Assembly (NCBI RefSeq): GCF_001435975.1
Contig: NZ_AYYR01000074.1
Span: forward strand, 105,734 to 163,346
DNA: 57,613 bases
DNA from: Secundilactobacillus collinoides DSM 20515 = JCM 1123
GTDB taxonomy: Bacteria; Bacillota; Bacilli; Lactobacillales; Lactobacillaceae
Reading direction: 5' to 3'
Part shown: piece by piece, positions 36,961 to 45,301 of the stretch
Position numbering within the stretch: the first letter of the stretch is position 1
How the letters are laid out: each line of letters begins with the position of its first letter
Position numbers and translations under genes: made by a program
Notes under the pieces: generated by a model
Seen by the model: only the letters and a program-made list of their open reading frames with translations
What the model was told of the DNA's origin: nothing
Databases searched by the model: none

Positions 36961-38058
36961 TTAGCCCACATAAGTTAATTCTTTTGAAGTGTGGGTAAAT
37001 GGCAGACAGCCGTTTTCAGTAATGTGAACACAGTCTTCAATTCGGACGCCAGCAACATTTGGAATGTAAATACCGGGTTCGATTGAGAAACACATGCCGG
37101 GTTTGAGAATCATGTCGTTGCCCTCCATAATAGATGGGAATTCGTGCTCGCTCATGCCCATGCCATGTCCAAGCCGGTGAATGAAGTACTCGCCGTAACC
37201 GGCCTTTGAAATGATATCACGGGCAATTTTGTCCAGCGAAGCAGCGGTGATACCTGGTTTAGCAGCAGCCTGCGCTGTTAATTGTGCTTCCAAACAAACC
37301 TTGTAAATATCAAGCTGTTTTTCAGTTGGTTTGCCGATAGCAACTGTTCGTGAGGCATCAGAAATGTAGCCGTTCCAAACAGTTCCCAGATCGAATAAAA
37401 CGAGTTCATTATTTTCAATTTTTGTTGCATTCGTTGCACCATGGGGTTCAGCGGCGTGCGCACCAGCCTGGATCAGCGTTGCAAAGCTCATCTCCATAAT
37501 GCCTTTTTGCATAAGTGCGTACTGCAGTTCAGCAGCGACTTGGCCTTCGGAAACACCGGCTTTAACAGCGGCGAATCCTTTTTCAAAGGCGAAATCAGCC
37601 CACTTGCCGGCAATTTCAAGTTCTTTGATCTCCTCATCGGATTTGATTAAACGCAGTTGGGTCACAAAATCGGTGATATCCAGATTGAAAGTCGCTTTCG
37701 GGAAAATTTCTCGTAGAAATTCAAGGCGGTCGACGGTTAATTGATTCTTTTCAAGTGCGACGTTCTGCGGGTTTGCGACCCGCTTTTGAACATCTGTCTT
37801 AATCATCTTCCATGGATTTTCATGATCAAGGTACCCGTAGACCGGATATTTGAATCCAGTATCCTTAATGGCCTCAACTTCCAGTGCTGGCGCGAAGATA
37901 AAGGGGTCTTGATCAGGGAACACAATCAATGCCAATACCCGTTCAATTGGGTCACTGTAAAAGCTGGTTAAATACTGAATAGTTTTGGGGTTACTAATGT
38001 AAGCAAAATCCGCGTGGTTTTCGGCAGTCCATCTTTGGATCTCTTGTAGTTTAGACAA
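36961..38058 (-). CDS. pepQ: Xaa-Pro dipeptidase (prolidase)
   Basis: A 365-residue M24 metallopeptidase that cleaves dipeptides ending in proline, part of casein and peptide use in lactobacilli. Dinuclear metal ligands lie in LFDLGTVWNGYISDASR, HRLGHGMGMSEHE, SIEPGIYIP and GVRIEDCVHI. I choose the TTG of MSKLQEIQ as the start, since AGAGGTG overlaps the alternative upstream GTG and suits the TTG. It is divergent from ccpA with a cre palindrome between them, so CcpA control is likely. Confidence 0.95.
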   Translation of the reverse strand: MSKLQEIQRWTAENHADFAYISNPKTIQYLTSFYSDPIERVLALIVFPDQDPFIFAPALEVEAIKDTGFKYPVYGYLDHENPWKMIKTDVQKRVANPQNVALEKNQLTVDRLEFLREIFPKATFNLDITDFVTQLRLIKSDEEIKELEIAGKWADFAFEKGFAAVKAGVSEGQVAAELQYALMQKGIMEMSFATLIQAGAHAAEPHGATNATKIENNELVLFDLGTVWNGYISDASRTVAIGKPTEKQLDIYKVCLEAQLTAQAAAKPGITAASLDKIARDIISKAGYGEYFIHRLGHGMGMSEHEFPSIMEGNDMILKPGMCFSIEPGIYIPNVAGVRIEDCVHITENGCLPFTHTSKELTYVG

Positions 38059-38085
38059 TGTAATCACCTCTTGTAAGAATACTTC

Positions 38086-38091
38086 ATTATA
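38086..38091 (-). promoter_or_regulatory. Extended -10 box of the pepQ promoter
   Basis: The minus strand reads TGCTATAAT, an extended -10 element. No good -35 box is visible at 17 bases. Confidence 0.5.
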
Positions 38092-38137
38092 GCATTGCTC
38101 ATCTTGAAAAGTGGGGCTGAATAGAGTATCATCAAGA

Positions 38138-38151
38138 TGAAAACGTTTTCA
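38138..38151. promoter_or_regulatory. Catabolite-responsive element (cre) between pepQ and ccpA
   Basis: TGAAAACGTTTTCA is a perfect 14-bp palindrome that fits the cre consensus TGNAANCGNWNNCA. It ends two bases before the ccpA -35 box, and lies upstream of the pepQ -10. Confidence 0.9.
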
Positions 38152-38153
38152 AA

Positions 38154-38182
38154 TTGATTTCTGAAAACATATCTGTTATATT
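38154..38182 (+). promoter_or_regulatory. Promoter of ccpA
   Basis: TTGATT (38154-38159), 17 bases, TATATT (38177-38182). Confidence 0.65.
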
Positions 38183-38241
38183 GGATAAGTTGTTGAAAAT
38201 CTATGAAAACGAATAATATCAATAAAGAAAGGGCTATCGCA

Positions 38242-39243
38242 ATGGATAAACAGACTGTGACAATTTACGATGTTGCCCGTGAAGCCGACGTTTCAATGGC
38301 GACGGTTTCACGGGTGGTTAACGGGAATCCAAACGTTAAGCCAGCAACTCGTAAAAAAGTTTTAGATGTGATTGAACGGCTGGATTACCGGCCAAACGCA
38401 GTTGCTCGTGGCTTGGCCAGCAAAAAGACGACCACGGTTGGGGTGATTATCCCTGACGTGACCAACATTTACTTCTCAGCACTGGCTCGAGGTATCGATG
38501 ATATCGCAATGATGTATAAGTACAACATCATTTTAACGAATTCTGATGAGAACGGGCGAAAAGAAGTTCAGGTGTTAAACACCTTAATGGCTAAGCAAGT
38601 AGACGGAATTGTCTTCATGGGCAATGCTGTCAGTGAAGAACTTCGGAAAGAATTTGACCGGGCTAAGACGCCAATCGTTTTGGCCGGTTGTGTTGATGAA
38701 AAGGGCCAAATGCCTAGTGTTAACATTGACTACACAGCTGCGGTTGAAGAAGCCGTTAAGAACCTGATTGACCGGGGCAACCAGAAAGTTGCTTTCATTT
38801 CAGGAAGCTTAGCCGATCCAATCAACCGTGATTTCCGTCTAAAAGGCTATAAACAAGCTTTGAAGAAGGCTGGCATTCGCTATGATGACAAGCTAGTCTT
38901 CGAAACGGATTACACATATAAAGCTGGCCAATTACTGCAACCAGCATTGCAGTCAGTTGGCGCCACAGCAGCGGTCATCGGTGACGATGAACTGGCTGCC
39001 GGTGTGATGAACGGTGTTACCGATGCCGGTCTGAACGTACCAAACGACTTTGAACTTATTACCAGTAATGATACTAAGTTGACTGAAATGGTTCGGCCTA
39101 AGATGTCATCGATCACCCAACCGCTGTATGATATCGGTGCGGTTGCCATGCGTCTGTTAACCAAGTTTATGAACAACGAAGAAGCCGAGGAAAAGACGGT
39201 CTTGTTGCCATACGGGTTAATGAAGCGTGACACCACTAACTAA
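38242..39243 (+). CDS. ccpA: Catabolite control protein A
   Basis: A 333-residue LacI/GalR regulator that, bound to HPr-Ser-P, represses or activates genes with cre sites. The helix-turn-helix is TIYDVAREADVSMATVSRV, followed by the hinge helix RPNAVARGLASKK and the periplasmic-binding-like core. GAAAGGG supports the ATG at 38242, and the frame extends 13 codons upstream without need. It sits opposite pepQ, the classic lactobacillus arrangement, and the cre beside its promoter suggests autoregulation. Its corepressor HPr is encoded by ptsH at 8137. Confidence 0.97.
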   Translation: MDKQTVTIYDVAREADVSMATVSRVVNGNPNVKPATRKKVLDVIERLDYRPNAVARGLASKKTTTVGVIIPDVTNIYFSALARGIDDIAMMYKYNIILTNSDENGRKEVQVLNTLMAKQVDGIVFMGNAVSEELRKEFDRAKTPIVLAGCVDEKGQMPSVNIDYTAAVEEAVKNLIDRGNQKVAFISGSLADPINRDFRLKGYKQALKKAGIRYDDKLVFETDYTYKAGQLLQPALQSVGATAAVIGDDELAAGVMNGVTDAGLNVPNDFELITSNDTKLTEMVRPKMSSITQPLYDIGAVAMRLLTKFMNNEEAEEKTVLLPYGLMKRDTTN

Positions 39244-39265
39244 TTTAAATTATTTCTACTGTAAG

Positions 39266-39304
39266 AAGGTCAGACTCGCTAATGGGGGAGTGTGGCTTTT
39301 TTTG
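39266..39304 (+). terminator. Probable terminator of ccpA
   Basis: GGTCAGACTC pairs imperfectly with GAGTGTGGC, followed by TTTTTTT. Confidence 0.6.
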
Positions 39305-39366
39305 TGTTCTGAGCGGCGCACAGCGGTTAAAGGCCAGTGGAATCACTAAAGATGAGGTAGCTCAAT

Positions 39367-39642
39367 GGTTCATATTGCGTATACCCATACTAAGTTGATG
39401 AACTTTGATGCCTCCAATCTGTCCAGGCTGAATGGTCAGTAAAATCGCATTTGGTGCCAAGTTCACCGAAGATAGGATCTGATTGAAAAATCACTTATCG
39501 CTGTCGAAAATAGTCATCCCTGACCCAGGTTACGCGCAAAAAAACAGTCAGTAGAAAACCAGCGTCAATCAATAAACCGACACAATAGCGTGATTTTCCA
39601 GTTATCTCAATATTCACAGAATCAGCTTGCCAGGCCAACGGT
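39367..39642 (-). pseudogene. Possible decayed coding remnant on the minus strand
   Basis: Reading leftwards from about 39640, one frame gives a protein-like stretch (ITGKSRYCVGLLIDAGF, then RVTWVRDDYF) that hits a stop. A neighbouring frame then continues with VNLAPNAILLTIQPGQIGG and ends near 39367. The pattern suits a gene broken by a frameshift and stops. I do not recognise the family. The rest of the gap between ccpA and the next gene shows nothing I can name. Confidence 0.3.
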
Positions 39643-39751
39643 CAAAATAGCTTTAATTTATTAAATTTCCATCGCAACGTTAGGAATAATTTGTAACTTG
39701 TCATATACTTGTAATATACACGATGCTTTAAACAAGGAGGGAAGATTGGTC

Positions 39752-39961
39752 ATGGATCTTGTACAACATAGCAACCTGTATTTGTATTACAAATTAATGC
39801 CCAGCACTTTTGCAACCAGTATGTTAGCTGTTGCTGCGCGAAACGAGTTGACGTATCGGTCACAACATGGGGATGAATCGGCAGGTTATTATCTAGCCTT
39901 GGACGCGTTTCGTGAACAGCGGCTAGCCCATCGCCATGCCCATATTAAGGTGATTTGGTAA
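39752..39961 (+). CDS. Small hypothetical protein (69 aa)
   Basis: An ATG at 39752 is preceded by AAGGAGGG at a suitable distance. An in-frame TTG six bases earlier is too close to it. The product begins DLVQHSNLYLYYKLMPSTF and ends with a basic, His-rich stretch (REQRLAHRHAHIKVIW). No membrane segment or known motif is seen. It lies 18 bases before the CPBP gene and is probably in the same operon. Confidence 0.6.
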   Translation: MDLVQHSNLYLYYKLMPSTFATSMLAVAARNELTYRSQHGDESAGYYLALDAFREQRLAHRHAHIKVIW

Positions 39962-39979
39962 CTTTGGAGGAGAAGGATT

Positions 39980-41467
39980 TTGAGAAAACATTTATCAGTG
40001 TTTCTGCTCGGACTTTTCGTGTTGGTGCCGATTGTGCTCTCATTTGCGAGCGTTGTTAGCCATATTGTTTTTCATTATTCATCACTCGGATATGTGACGA
40101 ACGGCGAAGCGGCGATTACAGAAATAATTGCCTTTGGTGTTTTTTGGGCACTTAACCGGTTCTATTTGAAAACACGTGTCAGTTGGTGGGCGAAGATTGA
40201 CCGAAACTGGCTTTGGGGACTCGCACTGCTGATCGTGCTCGTCGGGGATGCAACACTGAACCCCCAATTTACCCTCACAGTGGGTGCAATTGTGTGGGCA
40301 CTTGTGCTGGGCGTAGTAGTTGCCATTTTTGAAGAATATGTTTTTCGCGGTTTGTTGGTGACCACTTTACGTGCACATTTTGGGATGTCAGAATTCTGGA
40401 CCGCACTGTGGAGCGGTATTGTTTTTGGCCTGGCACACACGGTGAACGTGCTTCAAAGCGGTAATTTGCTCGACACGATCGCCCAGATCATGCAAGCAGT
40501 GGGGTTAGGTTTCTTTTTGGCCGCACTGTATTTAATCAGCAATAACTTATGGTTGCCGATAATCGGTCATGCAATCATTGATAGTTTTGATCAATTAGCT
40601 TTTGGCACGCTGAGTAACGCAGCTGGCACAAGTTTGTTGACCGGCATTATTTATGCCATCGTTTTCTTAGGTTTAGGGGTTCTAATCATTAAAACACATG
40701 CTGATCTGCCTAAAGCAACACCACATCAGCATGTGACACAGAGGAGTCGGGAGAAAATGGATTTTAACAGAAAAACAAATGAATCTGCCAGCATGAAGAT
40801 GGCGTTTTACGCCATATTAATTCCCATCGCAGAATTGATTTTTGGGACACTTTTGAGCATTCCGTTCCATTCTAAATTGGTAAAAGTAATCATTGTTGAC
40901 GTGGTTTTCTTTCTTGGCTTCTTGGCCGCGATTTGGCTATTTAAAGACGTCTTGAAACGCGACTGGCAAACGTTTAAACTGCATTTTTGGCGGGGCTTTT
41001 TCTTGGACATAGGCGCTGTAGTGATCACTTACTTGTTATTACCGGCTGTGAGAATGGGTCTTAATCTCTTCATTCACACTTCCTCGGCGGCAGGGGGGCT
41101 TGATGTGCTGAGTGTGCAGACTGCTGGTTTGGCGCTGGTAGCTAGTCTAACTACTCTGATGGCGCCGTTTACGGAAGAAATCGTGTTTCGTCACGCGTGG
41201 TTCTACCAGTGGCGCAACCGAGGCATTGTCACTTGGCTGATGCTGATTTTATCCTCTATCTTGTTTGGACTATTTCATTGGAACAACTTTAATGGGGACG
41301 TCACACAAATGATTCCGTACATGGTCGTAGGTGCTTGGTTCGGCTTGATTTACTACTGGTCTAAAAACATTTGGCAAAATATTTTGACCCACTTTTTATT
41401 CGATTTTCTGCAGGTTTTGGCGGCATTGTTTGTTCTGGTCATGACGCTGTTGCACGCGGCAGGGTAA
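39980..41467 (+). CDS. Tandem CPBP-family (abortive-infection/CAAX-like) membrane protein, two fused domains
   Basis: A 495-residue integral membrane protein with two complete CPBP protease-like domains. The first has FEEYVFRGLL (E118, E119, R123), FGLAHTVN (H153) and a GHAIIDSF block. The second has TEEIVFRHAWF (E399, E400, R404), FGLFHWNNF and LTHFLFDF. Each domain alone would be a normal CPBP protein of about 230-250 residues. At the junction, a hydrophilic stretch near residues 240-260 contains an ATG (40757, residue 260) preceded by GAGGAG and GGGAG. The second half could therefore also be made separately, or the gene arose by fusion of two adjacent genes. CPBP proteins in lactobacilli often serve bacteriocin self-immunity, but no bacteriocin gene is visible here. 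The function is unproven. Confidence 0.85.
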   Translation: MRKHLSVFLLGLFVLVPIVLSFASVVSHIVFHYSSLGYVTNGEAAITEIIAFGVFWALNRFYLKTRVSWWAKIDRNWLWGLALLIVLVGDATLNPQFTLTVGAIVWALVLGVVVAIFEEYVFRGLLVTTLRAHFGMSEFWTALWSGIVFGLAHTVNVLQSGNLLDTIAQIMQAVGLGFFLAALYLISNNLWLPIIGHAIIDSFDQLAFGTLSNAAGTSLLTGIIYAIVFLGLGVLIIKTHADLPKATPHQHVTQRSREKMDFNRKTNESASMKMAFYAILIPIAELIFGTLLSIPFHSKLVKVIIVDVVFFLGFLAAIWLFKDVLKRDWQTFKLHFWRGFFLDIGAVVITYLLLPAVRMGLNLFIHTSSAAGGLDVLSVQTAGLALVASLTTLMAPFTEEIVFRHAWFYQWRNRGIVTWLMLILSSILFGLFHWNNFNGDVTQMIPYMVVGAWFGLIYYWSKNIWQNILTHFLFDFLQVLAALFVLVMTLLHAAG

Positions 41468-41529
41468 TACGGGTCGCTGTCACCACGTATACGATCTGGA
41501 CTACCGGCTCGTAAATTTAGTCACAAGTG

Positions 41530-41558
41530 TTGAACTCTCGCGTTCTGCGTGCTAATAT
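41530..41558 (+). promoter_or_regulatory. Putative promoter of the YebC-family gene
   Basis: TTGAAC (41530-41535), 17 bases, TAATAT (41553-41558). Confidence 0.6.
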
Positions 41559-41606
41559 AATGTAGTCTGTACAACGATAAATAATACAAGAAAAGAGGAG
41601 TTAACG

Positions 41607-42341
41607 ATGTCAGGACATTCAAAATGGCATAACATCCAAGGCCGTAAAAACGCCCAAGATGCTAAGCGTGGAAAAATTTTCCAAAAAATCTCACGTGATT
41701 TGTATCAAGCCGCTAAAGCAGGTGATCCTGATCCAGCAAACAACCCTCAACTTCGATTGGTGATGGATAAGGCCAGGGCTGCTAACATGCCTAAGGACAA
41801 CGTTCAACGTGCAATTGACAAGGCTTCTGGCCTTGGCGGCGCGAAGTTCGAAGAAATCACTTATGAAGGCTACGGTCCTGGCGGGACAGCCATCATGGTT
41901 GCTGCTTTAACTGACAACAAGAACCGGACAGCCGCTGCTGTTCGTTCTGCGTTCACACACCATGGCGGTTCGCTTGGCGCAGCCGGTTCCGTTTCATATA
42001 TGTTTGATCGTAAAGGTTATGTTGTGATTTTACGCGATGGCTTAGATGCCGACGAAGATACTGTTTTGATGGATGCATTGGATGCTGGTGCTGATGATAT
42101 GAAGACCAGCGACGACCAATTTGAAATCTACTCAGATCCTTCGAGCTTGACTGCCGTTCGTGACGCACTTCAAGAAAAGTACGATCTGGATACTGCCGAA
42201 GTGCGGATGTTCCCAGAGAACACCACTGAAGTACCAGAAGCAAAGATTTCTCAATACACAGGTTTAATTGATGAGCTTGAAGACAACGATGATGTTTCGG
42301 ATGTTTACGAAGCTGCGACGTTACCTGAAAGTGTCGACTAG
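41607..42341 (+). CDS. YebC/PmpR family protein (TACO1-like)
   Basis: A 244-residue protein starting [20 protein letters not shown], the hallmark of the YebC family, with the middle block [19 protein letters not shown] and an acidic final third. Members were described as transcriptional regulators. Recent work on YebC-type proteins points to a role in translation of difficult motifs, so the name is better left open. GAGGAG precedes the ATG. It lies between the CPBP gene and the comG operon with its own promoter and terminators. Confidence 0.95.
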   Translation: MSGHSKWHNIQGRKNAQDAKRGKIFQKISRDLYQAAKAGDPDPANNPQLRLVMDKARAANMPKDNVQRAIDKASGLGGAKFEEITYEGYGPGGTAIMVAALTDNKNRTAAAVRSAFTHHGGSLGAAGSVSYMFDRKGYVVILRDGLDADEDTVLMDALDAGADDMKTSDDQFEIYSDPSSLTAVRDALQEKYDLDTAEVRMFPENTTEVPEAKISQYTGLIDELEDNDDVSDVYEAATLPESVD

Positions 42342-42346
42342 ATCGT

Positions 42347-42376
42347 AAAAGCATACCTGATGGGTGTGCTTTTTTT
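42347..42376 (+). terminator. First terminator after the YebC-family gene
   Basis: AAAAGCATACC (42347-42357) pairs with GGGTGTGCTTTT and continues into seven T residues. Confidence 0.85.
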
Positions 42377-42429
42377 GTGTCCAGATTGACAGCTAAAAGC
42401 TTGTCATAAAGAAGTTCAATAAAATAATC

Positions 42430-42462
42430 AAAAAGCCACGAGAAAAATTCGTGACTTTTTTT
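42430..42462. terminator. Second terminator hairpin upstream of comG
   Basis: AAAAAGCCACGA pairs with TCGTGACTTTTTTT (one mismatch). Two terminators in tandem shield the comG operon from upstream transcription. Confidence 0.7.
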
Positions 42463-42510
42463 GTGGTTTCAAACAATCTTGCGTAGGTATTGGGTATGGA
42501 GGTGATAAGC

Positions 42511-43485
42511 ATGATTGAAGCACTTGGTCAGCAGTTACTAAAGGGCGCAGTGACTGCTGGAAGCTCCGATCTTTACATTTTACCGCGCGGAAATGCCTAC
42601 GTTGTTTACGAACACGGTATCGAAGGATTAATTCTAATTCAGAGTTTACCCCAGGAGACTGGTGTCCAACTCATCGCGCACTTTAAGTATCGCGCAGATA
42701 TGGCGATTACGGAAAATCGTCGGCCCCAACTCGGGGCAATGACCGTCCAAATCGATGGAACCGATATTAATTTGCGGTTGTCGAGCGTGGGTAATTTTCT
42801 GCAGCAGGAGTCCCTTGTCGTCCGATTATTGTTTCCGCTTGGTCAGCAACAAACTCATTTTCTAGTGCCGGGTCAATGGGAAACATTACAGGAGTGGTGC
42901 GGCCTGCGGGGATTGATCTTATTTGCGGGCCCGACCGGATCTGGCAAAACGACCACGATTTTTCAATTAGCTCGCTCTTTAAGTGAGAAACAGTCTGTGT
43001 TAACGATCGAAGATCCCGTTGAGATAACTGAAGCCTCGTTTTTGCAGCTTCAGGTCAACAATGAAGCAGATATGTCCTATGACGCCCTGATCAAAGTCGC
43101 ACTGCGTCACCGACCAGATGTGTTGGTCATCGGGGAGATTCGGGATCGGCAAACGGCCCAGGCAGCCGTTGATGCGGCTTTAAGCGGTCATCTTGTTTTC
43201 AGCACGGTCCACGCTTTGAACGTCTACGGAATCATCACGCGCCTGCGTCAGCTCGGTATTCCGGAAGCTGCCATCCATCAGGCTGTGACGGGCGTTGCCT
43301 ACCAAAGACTACTTCCTGCTGTTGATGCAGGATCAACAGCATTACTAGATTTAAAACGTGGCCCAGTGTCACCTGAATGGGAACTAAAAACGGGGATGAC
43401 CCCAGAATGGAGGCAGCATTTAGATGATTGCGAACGAGCGGGTCAAATCACAGCAACAACCGTCGACCGTTTCAAAGAAGGTTAA
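42511..43485 (+). CDS. comGA: Competence pseudopilus assembly ATPase ComGA
   Basis: A 324-residue type II/IV secretion-type ATPase that powers assembly of the DNA-uptake pseudopilus at the inner face of the membrane. Walker A is GPTGSGKTTTI, the Asp box is around TIEDPVEI, and Walker B and the His box follow (VLVIGEIRDRQTA, GHLVFSTVHA). The ATG at 42511 follows GGAGGTGAT. An earlier in-frame ATG lies within the signal. It is the first of seven overlapping comG genes. I could not see a clear ComX/SigH promoter box. Confidence 0.96.
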   Translation: MIEALGQQLLKGAVTAGSSDLYILPRGNAYVVYEHGIEGLILIQSLPQETGVQLIAHFKYRADMAITENRRPQLGAMTVQIDGTDINLRLSSVGNFLQQESLVVRLLFPLGQQQTHFLVPGQWETLQEWCGLRGLILFAGPTGSGKTTTIFQLARSLSEKQSVLTIEDPVEITEASFLQLQVNNEADMSYDALIKVALRHRPDVLVIGEIRDRQTAQAAVDAALSGHLVFSTVHALNVYGIITRLRQLGIPEAAIHQAVTGVAYQRLLPAVDAGSTALLDLKRGPVSPEWELKTGMTPEWRQHLDDCERAGQITATTVDRFKEG

Positions 43486-44464
43486 ACCCTGGCCAGCAAA
43501 GTTTCAGGCTGAAGTGTTTCAACTGGTAAGCGACCTGCTCAACGTTGGTTTTTCGGTACGGCATGCGTTTCGATTTTGCGAGGTGGTTTTTAAACACCAT
43601 CTTTCAGATCTGAAGGTCATTAATGCCCAGCTGCAGGCGGGAAAGTCAATCAGCGGAACCTTTGATCCCTATATCGATGAACAGATCAGCACGCAGTTGC
43701 AATTAGCTGAAAAGCATGGTCAGTTGAGTCACAGTTTGAGCCAGATCAGCCGGTTGCTGACAACGGCCCATCAACGAAAAGAGCGTATCAAACGATTATT
43801 GCAGTATCCGTTTGTGCTGATGATAATTTTAGCGTTTGTTTTCACCGGGCTAAAAATCTTTGTATTCCCGGAGATTCGTGAGCTGACGGATGCGCCGGCC
43901 CCTAGTGGTCATGGAGTGTGGATCGCACTAAGCGGCCTCGTGATCGGATTGTTTGGCCTGGTCATTTGGATGCAAGTGCGACAGTTACCGGCACTCAAAC
44001 GAATTCAATCGTTGGCTGGAATGCCGGTCATAGGCGGTGTGGTTCAAACATACTATGGCTACTATTTGTTGTCCCTACTTGCAATCATGGTGCAGGGAGG
44101 TCTTGGCTTACAAGACATTTTGACCACGGTTCAAGATGCTAAAAAAACAAGTCTGCTTTATCAATTTGGGCATGAATTAGACGGTTATTTAAAACAGGGT
44201 CAGCAACTTGGGCCAATCTTGGAGAAGTATCGGTTTGTTCCTAAAGAATTACGGTTGTTGCTTGAAACTGGTAAAAATACGGAAGAAATGGGTGCTGAAT
44301 TAGGTGCCCTGACAGAAATCTATTATGAACGTTTAAAACACCGGTTAGAATCACTCATGAGTCTCATACAGCCGCTGGCCTTCTTGGTGGTTGGTTCACT
44401 GATCGTGGGTACCTATGTGAGTTTGTTTTTACCGATGTATCAAATGATTGGAGGATTTAATTGA
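43424..44464 (+). CDS. comGB: Competence pseudopilus inner-membrane protein ComGB
   Basis: A 346-residue polytopic protein of the GspF/PilC family. Two homologous cytoplasmic domains (LVSDLLNVGFSVRHAF and LAIMVQGGLGLQDIL start regions) are each followed by membrane helices, with a last helix near the C-terminus. It overlaps comGA by 62 bases. The first 20 or so residues encoded in the overlap are basic and unlike the family, so a slightly later start is possible. Confidence 0.93.
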   Translation: MIANERVKSQQQPSTVSKKVKPWPAKFQAEVFQLVSDLLNVGFSVRHAFRFCEVVFKHHLSDLKVINAQLQAGKSISGTFDPYIDEQISTQLQLAEKHGQLSHSLSQISRLLTTAHQRKERIKRLLQYPFVLMIILAFVFTGLKIFVFPEIRELTDAPAPSGHGVWIALSGLVIGLFGLVIWMQVRQLPALKRIQSLAGMPVIGGVVQTYYGYYLLSLLAIMVQGGLGLQDILTTVQDAKKTSLLYQFGHELDGYLKQGQQLGPILEKYRFVPKELRLLLETGKNTEEMGAELGALTEIYYERLKHRLESLMSLIQPLAFLVVGSLIVGTYVSLFLPMYQMIGGFN

Positions 44465-44817
44465 TGAATAAATGGCCGAAAAAACGCAGGGTAACGCATG
44501 GCAATCGTAAGGGGTTTACTTTACTGGAAATGTCGATCGTTATTTTTATTATTGCCCTGCTGATTATGATTATTGTCCCGAATATCACGAAGCAAAAGGA
44601 TCATGCAACGTCTGTGCACACGGAAGCCTTGCAGACGATGGTCCAGACCCAAGCTGAATTATATTTAGAAGATCAGCAAAATGAAAAGGAACCCGACACC
44701 GATGTTTCCCTAAAAGAATTGTTTGAAAAAAATTATCTGACACAAAAACAGTACAACAAAGCTAAGGAAACAATGACCATTGAAAAAAATCATGTCGTTC
44801 CAGATAAAGCATCGTAA
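44464..44817 (+). CDS. comGC: Major competence pseudopilin ComGC
   Basis: A 117-residue type IV pilin-like protein. The prepilin peptidase (ComC) site is in KGFTLLEMSIVI: cleavage before F leaves the invariant glutamate at +5 and a hydrophobic helix. It should form the main pseudopilus fibre. GGAGG precedes the ATG at 44464, which also overlaps the comGB stop. The C-terminal part is highly charged, as usual. Confidence 0.93.
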   Translation: MNKWPKKRRVTHGNRKGFTLLEMSIVIFIIALLIMIIVPNITKQKDHATSVHTEALQTMVQTQAELYLEDQQNEKEPDTDVSLKELFEKNYLTQKQYNKAKETMTIEKNHVVPDKAS

Positions 44818-45301
44818 CGCCTTTACTTTAATTGAATCCGTAGTGGTTATTGGCATCGTGGCGAGTATGTTACTTTTGACGATGATTGTAAGTCAAGGTG
44901 TCAGCCGCAGGTCTCCACGTGTTGAACAGACTTTTTGGCACACGTTTAACAGTAATTGGCAGGAGGCTGAGTATGCTTCAAAATACCGTGTCCGGCACAC
45001 GTTTATTGATTTTTATGCGCGCAAAGTCGTCTTTCGAACTTTTAAGGGCGAGGGTGAAAAATTCCAGGTTATCAAGTATCCCAAGACAATAACGTTCCTT
45101 GGCTTAGCAAAAAAGGGAGAAAATAAGCCGCAGGATGTACCACAGAAACCAAATTCTAAAGATCCGCTGCTGATTGTGCATATTTACGCCGACAGTCACG
45201 CCGATCCACAGACACTTTTGTTTCGTTCCCAATTAAAGAATGGTAACAGAAAACTGACAGTACAAATGGGATGGGGGTTATACAGACTTGAAAAATACTA
45301 G
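44780..45301 (+). CDS. comGD: Minor competence pseudopilin ComGD
   Basis: A 173-residue minor pseudopilin with the prepilin motif NAFTLIESVVVIGIVASML. The start is uncertain: TTG 44780 has AAGGA upstream, and ATG 44792 is four codons later. It overlaps comGC by 38 bases. The C-terminal half is beta-strand-rich (VRHTFIDFYARKVVF, LLIVHIYADSHAD). Confidence 0.88.
   Translation: MKKIMSFQIKHRNAFTLIESVVVIGIVASMLLLTMIVSQGVSRRSPRVEQTFWHTFNSNWQEAEYASKYRVRHTFIDFYARKVVFRTFKGEGEKFQVIKYPKTITFLGLAKKGENKPQDVPQKPNSKDPLLIVHIYADSHADPQTLLFRSQLKNGNRKLTVQMGWGLYRLEKY

Noticed and set aside
42464-42510. A competence sigma-factor box before comGA
   Set aside because: I could not match the known ComX or SigH box patterns convincingly in this spacer, so none is claimed.
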